Assembly: GCA_016784945.1 (NCBI GenBank)
Contig: JADHTP010000130.1
Span: forward strand, 1 to 8,470
From: Deltaproteobacteria bacterium
Lineage (GTDB): Bacteria > Myxococcota_A > UBA9042 > DTJE01
Length of the DNA: 8,470 nucleotides
Direction: 5' to 3'
Position numbers and translations under genes: made by a program. Within the stretch, counting starts at the first letter, position 1, and each line of letters begins with the position of its first letter. Below, piece after piece: positions 1 through 5,445 of this stretch. The notes under the pieces were generated by a model. It was not told where the DNA came from, made no database searches, and saw only the letters and a program-made list of their open reading frames with translations.

Positions 1-1
1 C

Positions 2-91
2 AGGTCCGGGGGGAATCTCGACCGCCGGGACCACTACCTGTATCACCAGGTGCGGCTCACGGAACGACTGGTCCTTGACGAGTGCGCCTGA
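2..91 (+). CDS. C-terminal end of an unidentified protein (partial)
   Basis: An open frame enters from the left edge and ends in TGA. The last 29 residues include the stretch RRDHYLYHQVRLTERLVLDE, charged and with helix-like spacing, and codon third positions are mostly G/C, as in the other real genes. Its stop lies 19 bases before the DUF1820 start, so the two may be co-transcribed. I do not recognise the family from so short a piece. The other two plus frames are less protein-like. Confidence 0.45.
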   Translation, partial: RSGGNLDRRDHYLYHQVRLTERLVLDECA

Positions 92-110
92 GGGGTGTTC
101 CAATCGCACC

Positions 111-443
111 ATGGCGGCCAGGCTCAAGACATACTACCTCCTGACCTACCGGGACCCCGAGGAGGACAGGATCATTTCGCTGAAGGTCCGCCGGGTGGAG
201 GACTCGAGCCTGGGCCCCACCTTCATCGCGATCTCCGATTTCGTCTTCGATGACAGCAGCGTGATCATCGACCCGAACGTGGAAAGCAGGAGGAGGCGGC
301 TCGCCGACACGCGCAAGCTCCACATCTCCCTGTACCACGTGATATCCATCGCCGAAGTGGGCCGTCGGAACCGGGGCCTGGACCTGTCGGACCGGGCGAA
401 TCTCGTCATGCTCCCGTCGTCGCCGCCGCGATCGGAAAAGTAG
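111..443 (+). CDS. DUF1820 family protein
   Basis: A 110-residue soluble protein. The core (residues about 7-84) follows the DUF1820 pattern as I remember it: an opening strand (TYYLLTYRD), a central block around LGPTFIAISDFVFDDSSVII followed by DP (residues 34-55), and a closing strand near HISLYHVISIAEVG (71-84). The family is common in proteobacteria and has no established function. I chose ATG at 111 because homology begins only a few residues later. A TTG at 75 would add 12 unconvincing residues and overlap the upstream gene. The GAGG at 90-93 is far from the ATG (17 bases), so the ribosome-binding site is weak and translation may be coupled to the gene ending at 91. The last 20 residues look like a disordered tail. 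Confidence 0.75.
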   Translation: MAARLKTYYLLTYRDPEEDRIISLKVRRVEDSSLGPTFIAISDFVFDDSSVIIDPNVESRRRRLADTRKLHISLYHVISIAEVGRRNRGLDLSDRANLVMLPSSPPRSEK

Positions 444-453
444 ATTGACTGCC

Positions 454-479
454 TATCGGCTATCGGCTATCGGCTATCG
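454..479. repeat. Heptamer tandem repeat, unit TATCGGC
   Basis: Three full units plus TATCG in a row, with no mismatch, in the gap just after the DUF1820 stop. A related array with unit TATCGCT is at 1614-1631. The shared core is TATCG with a variable two-base remainder. A period of seven does not fit a codon repeat, and both copies are intergenic. Confidence 0.85.
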
Positions 480-590
480 ATTTCTACAGCCCCTGCGAAG
501 AAACTCCACATTGTCGTGAACACTGTCCCTGTGGGCGGCAACATACGGTTGACGGCACAGTTCGATCAGGTGCGCCATGACGTTGGTCGA

Positions 591-626
591 AGCCTATGAA
601 CGAACCCGAGCCTATGAACTAACCCG
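591..626. repeat. 18-base direct tandem duplication
   Basis: Bases 591-608 and 609-626 are the same 18-mer except for one base (G to T at the twelfth position). The length is a multiple of three, so in the frame open from 577 it would encode two six-residue repeats (AYERTR, AYELTR). It could be a slippage duplication in non-coding DNA or a repeat in an unrecognised short ORF. Confidence 0.85.
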
Positions 627-705
627 GGAAAAGGCAGGATTCCCTGCGCACGTTGCCGTGGTCGAAGGGGAGGCCGGACCGCGCGGGAGGGTGGTGGCCT
701 TCTGC

Positions 706-1111
706 ATGGAAAAGACGGTAAGGGGGCTGCTTCCTGTTCGCACTCATCTACCAGACCGGCGGGATCATGCTGGTCCTGGCCTTAAACGCCTCCGTGTGGG
801 GCGTCGTCTTTCCCACCATCGCCAGGACCGCCCCGGACCAGGGCGGCCACGGGGCGCTTACCTACCTGGTGAAATCCTTTGCGTGCATCCTGCCGCATCT
901 CGCTCTCGAGGCGGTGGCCTACGTCCTCGGGGCCATGGCGGGCGTCTTCCTGTCGAGGGCGCTGGGCAAGTACAAGATTCGTTTTGCCGAGTTCCGCCAG
1001 GTCACGGACGCCGTCCTCAAGGTGGGACTGGTGGGCGTGGGGGTCCTGATCATCGCCTCCCTCCTGGAGTCCCCGCTGGCCCCTGCGATGGTGCAACTGC
1101 TCTTTGGTTGA
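706..1111 (+). pseudogene. SpoIIM-like membrane protein, frameshifted and N-terminally short
   Basis: The open part from 767 to 1111 encodes an integral membrane protein with hydrophobic segments around LVLALNASVWGVVF, FACILPHLALEAVAYVLGA and VGLVGVGVLIIASLL. The NASVWG element followed by PHLALE and a long helix matches the SpoIIM (stage II sporulation protein M/DUF95) membrane family; members occur in many non-sporulating bacteria. The protein similarity continues upstream of ATG 767 (CFLFALIYQTGG), but this frame hits TAA at 719. Removing one G from the run of five at 722-726 joins it to ATG 706 and gives MEKTVRGCFLFALIYQ, a sensible positively charged start before a membrane segment. Even repaired, at about 133 residues it lacks the N-terminal part of usual members. 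Either a decayed gene or a sequencing error on a short variant. An unrepaired 114-residue product from ATG 767 is possible but has a poor ribosome-binding site. Confidence 0.6.
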
Positions 1112-1124
1112 GGTGGGCGATTGA

Positions 1125-1139
1125 CCCGCCACCGGCGGG
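1125..1139. terminator. Possible weak bidirectional terminator hairpin
   Basis: CCCGCC-acc-GGCGGG forms a perfect 6-bp G/C stem with a 3-base loop in the 41-base gap between two convergent gene ends (1111 plus, 1153 minus). There is no T tract on either side, so it is at best an imperfect intrinsic terminator; position is the main argument. Confidence 0.35.
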
Positions 1140-1152
1140 CCGTTCAATGGCT

Positions 1153-1551
1153 TCAGGAAGAGGTGAGGCCGCAGGCCTGGGCCACCTCCGGCCGGTAATG
1201 AGTCTCCAGGAAGTGTTCGTCCAGCACTTTTCGTGATTCCACGGGCTCTACTTCCATGGCTTTCTTGAGCCAGAACTGGCAGATCTTCTCGTCGGAAAAA
1301 CGGCCGCAGTATTCCTTGACGAGGCTGATGGCCAGGGGGCGCTGCCAGTTCTCCCACAGGAACCCGATGGCCTTCTGATAGAAGGCCGATTGCCGTTGCG
1401 GCGGAAGGGACTCGGCCGCCTTGACGATTTCACCGACATGGCCTTCCTCGACGGCCTTCATGGCGAGAACGTAGGCCGACGGACCACGTTTCACGTACAG
1501 GTAGGCCATCAAGACGGCCACCACAAGGGCAATGAGGATATAGGGAACCAT
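1153..1551 (-). CDS. Small single-pass membrane protein, helical domain, function unknown
   Basis: A 132-residue protein: one N-terminal membrane segment (residues about 3-20, PYILIALVVAVLMAYLYV followed by KR), then a helical soluble part (25-130) whose alternating Ala/Leu and aromatic pattern resembles TPR-like helix pairs (KAVEEGHVGEIVKAAESL, FYQKAIGFLWENW). The K-R after the hydrophobic stretch is consistent with the soluble part facing the cytoplasm, though orientation is not certain. Three cysteines lie in the C-terminal half. Start choice: ATG at 1551 has a textbook AAGGAGG six bases upstream (complement of 1558-1564). An upstream in-frame ATG at 1569 would put that signal inside the gene and precede the likely transcription start. 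I do not recognise the family. It is separated from the radical SAM gene by 243 bases and has its own promoter. Confidence 0.75.
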   Translation of the reverse strand: MVPYILIALVVAVLMAYLYVKRGPSAYVLAMKAVEEGHVGEIVKAAESLPPQRQSAFYQKAIGFLWENWQRPLAISLVKEYCGRFSDEKICQFWLKKAMEVEPVESRKVLDEHFLETHYRPEVAQACGLTSS

Positions 1552-1570
1552 GGACCACCTCCTTGCCATG

Positions 1571-1598
1571 ATTGTAGAGAGTGCGTCGAGGAATGCAA
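1571..1598 (-). promoter_or_regulatory. Likely sigma-70-type promoter for the small membrane protein
   Basis: On the minus strand, TACAAT (complement of 1571-1576, five of six bases of TATAAT) lies 16 bases after TTGCAT (1593-1598), a poor -35 with only the TTG matching. Initiation about seven bases after the -10 would place the 5' end near 1564, right at the AAGGAGG, giving a very short leader of about 13 bases before the ATG. Confidence 0.45.
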
Positions 1599-1613
1599 CG
1601 TGGGGGGCGTTTC

Positions 1614-1631
1614 TCGCTTATCGCTTATCGC
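1614..1631. repeat. Heptamer tandem repeat, unit TCGCTTA
   Basis: Two full units plus TCGC. It is written on the plus strand and has the same period and TATCG core as the array at 454-479. It lies in the 243-base gap between the radical SAM gene and the promoter of the small membrane protein gene. The rest of that gap holds nothing I can identify. Confidence 0.75.
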
Positions 1632-1794
1632 CAGGAACGCGCACGAGCGCCGGCCCGGGATCGGCCATCAGCTGACCGCCATGTCATCCACCTCCCCACG
1701 GCCCGCGCAGGGCGAGTCTGGATTCGACGCCACAACCGTATCCCGTGACGCTGTGAAATCGCAGGGAGCAGGGCCGGTTTCCCGGTTCGGATCT

Positions 1795-2928
1795 TCAGAC
1801 CATCCTGTCGGCCATGCCGTCGAGCAGGGATTCCACCTCTCCCTGTTCCTCCAGGCGCGCCAGGGCCGACTCCAGCCCGGGCCGCAGGCCATGTTGGTCC
1901 AGGTCCGCCGGTTCACGACAGCGTCCCATGCGCCGGCACAACCGGTAGAGCAACCGGTCCCGCGGGTCCAGGGCCAGGTACTGGTCCAGCACGGCCAGTA
2001 TCCTGTCGCGGTCCTCGGGCAGTTTTCCGCCGACGGATTCTATGAGGTTCATGATGTGGTCGCTGGCCACGGTGGACCGGATGCCCGCGAGAGTTTCGAT
2101 GAACAGGCGGATTTCCGCAACCGTCCCGTCATCGGACTGGGGTGTGAAATCCCCCGTTTTCACCTTGTCGTACAGGTCCACCCGGTCGGGCAGGCGCAGC
2201 GTGCGCAGGCGGATGAAATGGGGATCGATGCGGTTCAGGACCTCGGCGGTGGCCAGGGCGTGTTCCTTCCACCATCGCCTGCCACCCAGGCCGGGCATCA
2301 CGTACTCGCTCAGTTCCAGGCCGGCGGTCTTCACGTTCAGACCGGCTTGCACCTGCTGTTCCGCCGTGACCCCCTTGTCCATGAACTCCAGCAACGGATC
2401 GAAACCCGTTTCCAGGCCGATGTGGACCCTGTCCAACCCGGCCTCCTTAAGGCGCTTCAGGTCGTCCACCGTCCGTTTCGACACCGTGGCCGATCGCGCA
2501 TAGGTGGTGATTCGCTTCGCTTCGGGAAGCCGCTCCTTCAGGTACCGCAACGCGTTCACCATAACCCGGGGCTTCAGGATCAGGCTGTTGGCGTCCTGGA
2601 GGAACACCGTGCCCTCGTCAAAGTACATCCAGGCCGCCAGGTGGCGGTGGGAATGACTCAACCCCCGGTCCGACAACACCTCCCGCAGCACCTCGTCCGT
2701 CACCCGGCCGTCGTGGCCCAGGTCCCTCGACGTTTGCATGACCCGGTCCCGCATGGTGGCGGCCGTGTCGATATCCGCCTTGATCTCATCCAGGGTGCGG
2801 CGGCTGAATGTGCTGTCCTTGTACACCGGACAGAAGGCGCATCGGTTCCAGGGGCAGTTGCGCGTGAACCGCAGCAGCAGGCTGTGGGCCTCGCTGGGGG
2901 GACGGATGGGGCCCTGCTCGAACTCCAG
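1795..2928 (-). CDS. Radical SAM protein ('NCPWNRC' type)
   Basis: Predicted 377 residues. The opening (EFEQGPIRPPSEAHSLLLRF, from residue 2) leads into NCPWNRCAFC, whose Cys25, Cys30 and Cys33 would bind the [4Fe-4S] cluster that cleaves S-adenosylmethionine. The spacing is C-x4-C-x2-C, not the usual C-x3-C-x2-C. Barrel-strand motifs follow: FLQDANSLIL (about 109-118), RVHIGLETGFDPLL (167-180) and ELSEYVMPGLGGR (205-217). I know this architecture as an uncharacterised family in deltaproteobacteria and relatives; substrate unknown. No C-terminal Cys cluster of the SPASM type is visible. No ATG, GTG or TTG precedes the cluster motif in a sensible place: the GTG at 2826 would cut off all three cysteines. 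CTG at 2928, ten bases after AAGGAGG (complement of 2939-2945), is the best start. It follows the peptidase stop by 28 bases, so it is probably the last gene of the operon. Confidence 0.88.
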   Translation of the reverse strand: MEFEQGPIRPPSEAHSLLLRFTRNCPWNRCAFCPVYKDSTFSRRTLDEIKADIDTAATMRDRVMQTSRDLGHDGRVTDEVLREVLSDRGLSHSHRHLAAWMYFDEGTVFLQDANSLILKPRVMVNALRYLKERLPEAKRITTYARSATVSKRTVDDLKRLKEAGLDRVHIGLETGFDPLLEFMDKGVTAEQQVQAGLNVKTAGLELSEYVMPGLGGRRWWKEHALATAEVLNRIDPHFIRLRTLRLPDRVDLYDKVKTGDFTPQSDDGTVAEIRLFIETLAGIRSTVASDHIMNLIESVGGKLPEDRDRILAVLDQYLALDPRDRLLYRLCRRMGRCREPADLDQHGLRPGLESALARLEEQGEVESLLDGMADRMV

Positions 2929-2938
2929 CGGGGCGCCC

Positions 2939-2945
2939 CCTCCTT
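2939..2945 (-). promoter_or_regulatory. Strong Shine-Dalgarno supporting a CTG start
   Basis: The minus-strand reading is AAGGAGG, ten bases before CTG 2926-2928. It decides the start of the radical SAM gene because that frame has no ATG, GTG or TTG between here and the cluster-binding cysteines. Confidence 0.6.
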
Positions 2946-2956
2946 CCGATATTGCT

Positions 2957-4375
2957 TTAGAGGTACAGCCCAGGGTATTCCTCGGGGGTTTCCACGGGTT
3001 TCTTCCTGACGCGCCATCGTTGGGTCAGGTTTCGCAGCCAACCCCGGTAGAAGGCCTTGCCGCCGGTCCCCAGGGCCGCCCACAGGTCCCTTTCGGGATC
3101 CTGGCTCTTCTTGAGGGCCAGCAACGCCTCGCGGACCTTCCGGGCGCCGTATCGTTTCAACAGGTGAAGGACCATGGAGTGGGCCTGCAGACAGGTGTCG
3201 TTGACGGCTTGGGCGCCATCCTTGATGTGACCGAACTCGGAGGGGAACCGGGACAGGCGCCGGGGCCTTTTCCTGCCGTTGCCCACCAGGACCTCGAACC
3301 GCTTCACGTCACCCGGCTTGAGGGTTTCGTGCTCGATAAACTCGGCCAATCCTTCGTTCAGCCACGACGGACACCGGATCTGCGCCAGTCCGAAGATGGC
3401 GTGAGTCACCTCGTGTCGGGTGATCTTTTCCAGGTTCGCTACGGGTGACAGCGATTCTTCGCGAATGTAGACCTTGTACGAGTAACGACCGGCCACCCAT
3501 TTTGGCCCCTTCATGAGGCTGTCAATGTGCTCGTCTTCCACCAGCACCACGGTCACCTTGGTCTGCGGCAGGGGGATGTCGAACTGATCGCGCATCAGGC
3601 GGAAGGCGATCTCGCACTGCTCCGAGGCCTTCCTCGCGGCCTGAAAGTGTACGAACCGGGCATAGCGGACGCGGCAGAGATCGGTCTCCAGGAGCCGCAG
3701 TTTGCTGACGATGGGCTCCTCTACGGCAATGCGTTTGCGGAGCTTCACCACGTTGTCGTGTTCCGGGGATCGGTCCAGGAAATAACGGCTCCTCCCGTAT
3801 CGCTCCACGCCGAAATAGTGCCGCGCCAGGTTCCAGGCGGCCCGCTGGTCGCCGTGATTCAGAACGAGATCCTCCAGTATCTTCTCGCCCTCCTCCGCCC
3901 GACCGCTGTCCCGAGCCGCGATGCCCAGCCAGAACCGGGCATCCAGGACCGGTTGCGGACGGAATCCGGCTTCAAAAGGATCCAGCGCCTCGTGAAGCGC
4001 CTCGTAGGCGGCCCGGGACGCCTCCCTCTCCACGTCCGCCCGGGCTACTGGCAGCACGGCGTTCAGGTGCTCCAGCAGGGCCCGCCGCGAGAGTTCGTTC
4101 GGAGTGACTTTCCGGGGCTTGGGCAGGGTGTCCACCGTGTCCGGGGGCAGTTTGAGGGTGGACTCCTCCACGGGGACGGCCAGCATGTCGCCGAACAGGG
4201 GCAGTTCCTGGAGTCCTTCGTTTCGCTGCTGGTCCATCTGGAGATACAGGATGTAGCCGCAGGCCCCCACCACCCCTATGCTCATGACCACCAGGACGAT
4301 CCGGACCGCTGGAACCGCCTTGCGCGGAATGAATCGTCCCTTGCGGAAATTGACTCTGTCGTCCTGGTTCGACAC
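2957..4375 (-). CDS. Membrane-anchored gluzincin metallopeptidase (peptidase MA-like)
   Basis: A 472-residue protein. A basic N-terminus (RKGRFIPRK) precedes one membrane segment (about 23-46), so the rest is probably outside the cytoplasmic membrane. Residues 90-260 are helical with TPR-like pairs (ARFWLGIAARDSGRAEEGEK, then the AWNLARHYFGV region). The catalytic domain follows: HEVTH at 321-325 gives the two zinc ligands and the catalytic Glu, and WLNEGLAEF supplies the third ligand, Glu341, 16 residues after the second His. HExxH with a downstream NEGxAE is the gluzincin signature of the peptidase MA family (PF13485-type). All key residues are present, so it should be active; the substrate is unknown. 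The start is GTG at 4375, one base after the stop of the Cys-rich ORF, with only a weak AGGG before it. A perfect TATAAT lies upstream. The radical SAM gene follows after 28 bases. Confidence 0.85.
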   Translation of the reverse strand: MSNQDDRVNFRKGRFIPRKAVPAVRIVLVVMSIGVVGACGYILYLQMDQQRNEGLQELPLFGDMLAVPVEESTLKLPPDTVDTLPKPRKVTPNELSRRALLEHLNAVLPVARADVEREASRAAYEALHEALDPFEAGFRPQPVLDARFWLGIAARDSGRAEEGEKILEDLVLNHGDQRAAWNLARHYFGVERYGRSRYFLDRSPEHDNVVKLRKRIAVEEPIVSKLRLLETDLCRVRYARFVHFQAARKASEQCEIAFRLMRDQFDIPLPQTKVTVVLVEDEHIDSLMKGPKWVAGRYSYKVYIREESLSPVANLEKITRHEVTHAIFGLAQIRCPSWLNEGLAEFIEHETLKPGDVKRFEVLVGNGRKRPRRLSRFPSEFGHIKDGAQAVNDTCLQAHSMVLHLLKRYGARKVREALLALKKSQDPERDLWAALGTGGKAFYRGWLRNLTQRWRVRKKPVETPEEYPGLYL

Positions 4376-4376
4376 G

Positions 4377-4748
4377 TTACACCCTGCCGATTTTCGTGAT
4401 TATACCCCGTTGGTCTTTCCCCTGCCGGGCCATTGACCGGGGGGACGGACCGTGGACGCGCCGCTCGAATAGTTCTGATGACGGTCGGAAGCAGACACAC
4501 ACCAGGGGATTGAGGTAGCACAGATAAGCGCACTCGATGGTGCCCTTGAAGGCCGATCCGCAGACCCCGCCGTCGCACCAGTAATAGCAGCAGGCGTTGA
4601 TCCCCTGGCAGTTCTGCAACTGGACGCCGTGGGCCGTGCAGCCGCCACCCGCATCGCAACACCTGTGCTGGTGCACCGCGGCCCCAACACAGTAGTTCCC
4701 GTTGAAGCACTGTGACCCCGTACACCCGGCGGGATCGGCCCCGATCAC
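4377..4748 (-). CDS. Cysteine-rich small protein, unrecognised
   Basis: A 123-residue ORF starting at GTG 4748, whose GTGA overlaps the TGA stop of the PEGA-like gene, and ending one base before the peptidase start. Both junctions are typical of translationally coupled operon genes. It has 15 cysteines within about 80 residues, with C-C pairs and short spacings (CFNGNYC, HRCCDAGGGC, ACCYYWCDGGVC, LVCVC), then a Cys-free, basic tail of about 36 residues. Third positions are dominated by C and G, whereas the other minus frames give low-complexity Arg/Pro/Ser sequences, so this frame looks coded. It has no signal peptide of its own, which is odd if the cysteines form disulfides. It could be the C-terminal domain of the PEGA-like protein reached by a frameshift, a metal-binding protein, or a substrate of the neighbouring enzymes. 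The GGGC/CCD pattern loosely recalls Cys-rich modules of secreted myxobacterial proteins. Confidence 0.6.
   Translation of the reverse strand: MIGADPAGCTGSQCFNGNYCVGAAVHQHRCCDAGGGCTAHGVQLQNCQGINACCYYWCDGGVCGSAFKGTIECAYLCYLNPLVCVCFRPSSELFERRVHGPSPRSMARQGKDQRGIITKIGRV
4399..4404 (-). promoter_or_regulatory. Candidate -10 box for the metallopeptidase
   Basis: The minus strand reads TATAAT exactly, 23 bases before the GTG start of the metallopeptidase and inside the last codons of the Cys-rich ORF. Initiation near 4392 would give a leader of about 17 bases. No good -35 is found 16-18 bases upstream, so this could be a weak internal promoter or chance. Confidence 0.4.
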
Positions 4749-5131
4749 GTCACCCGGACCTGGACCACGACGGAAGTCCCCGGTGGTTTCCTGCCCTGGG
4801 CGAATATCCGGTGCCTCCCGGGGGTCAGCCACGCCGTATCCCCAGCGAAGCGGGCCCCGGGCTCCTTCCTGCCAATCCAGACGTCGGCATCGGCGGGATC
4901 CACCGTCAGGGTCATCCGGTCATGAGTTTCGCAAAGGGCCGCCTCGATGCGGGAGACCCGGTTCGCCGCTTCCTGCTTCTGCCCATCGGTCAGGGCGGCA
5001 TCGAGGAGTTCAACCGCCCTTCTCCAGTCTTCCGGTCCAGTGGATTCGGGAGAGGCGGTGACGGGGCGGACCAGGGACAGGCTGACCACGATGACAGGCA
5101 GCGCCTTCGGAAATACGGGAGTCGACCGCAT
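4745..5131 (-). CDS. Secreted protein with PEGA-like domain
   Basis: A 128-residue protein. Residues 1-26 look like a Sec signal peptide: Arg and Lys, a hydrophobic core (ALPVIVVSLSLV), then a likely cut after VTA, before SPES. Residues 33-68 form an amphipathic helix (EDWRRAVELLDAALTDG). Residues 73-127 resemble a PEGA domain: LTVDPADADVWIG, then LTPGRHRIFAQG and a closing strand TSVVVQVRV. PEGA modules are small extracellular beta-sandwiches found in lipoproteins and protease- or wall-associated proteins. There is no lipobox cysteine, so the product should be soluble in the periplasm or outside. The ATG at 5131 has GAGG five bases upstream. The protein ends abruptly right after the last beta-strand, where the Cys-rich ORF begins in another frame. 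Confidence 0.75.
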   Translation of the reverse strand: MRSTPVFPKALPVIVVSLSLVRPVTASPESTGPEDWRRAVELLDAALTDGQKQEAANRVSRIEAALCETHDRMTLTVDPADADVWIGRKEPGARFAGDTAWLTPGRHRIFAQGRKPPGTSVVVQVRVT

Positions 5132-5286
5132 TGTGTCCTCGAACAGGACATTAAACTACCACGATCCCCTTTCCTCGGCCCAGACAGCCCACAACCTTAG
5201 GTTTCCATGGTCCGTCAATGGTTGACGGAGTTACGGTCCTCGGGTACCTATCATGTCTGGTCCACCAGCACGGGGAAGGACGACCC
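5132..5286. other. Divergent intergenic region
   Basis: 155 bases between the starts of the minus-strand operon and a broken plus-strand gene, so it should carry promoters for both directions. It holds a perfect inverted repeat (5211-5229), whose right arm begins with TTGACG and could be a -35 for the plus gene, and a T/A-rich patch near 5148-5156 (minus strand TTTAAT) that could be a -10 for the operon. Neither promoter is convincing in full. Confidence 0.4.
5211..5229. promoter_or_regulatory. Perfect 8-bp inverted repeat, operator-like
   Basis: TCCGTCAA-tgg-TTGACGGA: two exact 8-base arms around three bases, in the divergent intergenic region. No T tract follows in either direction, so a terminator is unlikely. 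Its size and its position, overlapping a TTGACG that could serve as a -35, suggest a binding site for a dimeric regulator. Confidence 0.45.
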
Positions 5287-5445
5287 ATGGACGACCAGCA
5301 GGATCGCCGGCGCTTCGAACGCACGCCCCTGGAAAAATCATCCGGGAAACCGATGAGGGCCGCTATCCCGGCGTGTACCTGCGCTATCTGAAGTGGCTTC
5401 ACTTCCAGCAGCTTCGCGGGACTGAACGGGAAGACGGTTTCCTAG
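5287..5445 (+). pseudogene. Short plus-strand gene broken by a frameshift, unidentified
   Basis: ATG 5287 has GGAAGGA six bases upstream, a very good ribosome-binding site. The frame reads MDDQQDRRRFERTPLEK and then stops at TGA 5389 after 34 codons with an unconvincing tail. At the run of five A (5333-5337), adding one A leads into a better frame (IIRETDEGRYPGVYLRY, then LKWLHFQQLRG) with mostly G/C third positions. Beyond about 5420 the repaired frame runs antisense into the DUF1579-like gene without a stop, while the original frame offers a TAG at 5443-5445. So a second break or a truncated end is likely and the end given is approximate. The DRRRFER opening resembles PilZ-domain starts, but nothing else supports that. 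Function unknown. Confidence 0.45.

Larger units (their letters stand above)
444..705. other. Intergenic stretch without an intact gene
   Basis: About 260 bases between the DUF1820 stop and the remnant of a SpoIIM-like gene. It holds the heptamer array (454-479) and an 18-base tandem duplication (591-626). One plus frame is open from an ATG at 577 and runs into the remnant, but its product is not recognisable and it later reads through the real SpoIIM-like coding region in the wrong frame. I see no convincing promoter or terminator. Confidence 0.5.

Noticed and set aside
454..479. CRISPR-like array
   Set aside because: The units are seven bases with no spacers, so this is a simple tandem repeat.
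577..1236. A 219-codon plus-strand frame
   Set aside because: Its second half reads the SpoIIM-like membrane coding region in the wrong frame (Gly/Arg/Pro-rich); only the part near 706-726 may belong to the broken gene.
1761..1794. CCGG stems around a GAAA loop just after the radical SAM stop
   Set aside because: Only four base pairs and no T tract; too weak to call a terminator.
1390..3009. A 539-codon open frame on the plus strand
   Set aside because: It lies antisense to the radical SAM gene and the small membrane protein; its product is rich in Gln, His, Arg and Gly with no recognisable domain, typical of a shadow frame in GC-rich DNA.
3527..4399. A 290-codon open frame on the plus strand
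   Set aside because: Antisense to the metallopeptidase, whose frame has a membrane anchor and a full HExxH/NEG active site.
4745..4748. TGA at the end of the PEGA-like gene as a selenocysteine codon
   Set aside because: Reading through TGA stays in a frame without the Cys-rich pattern or other protein-like features, and no selenocysteine insertion hairpin is evident.
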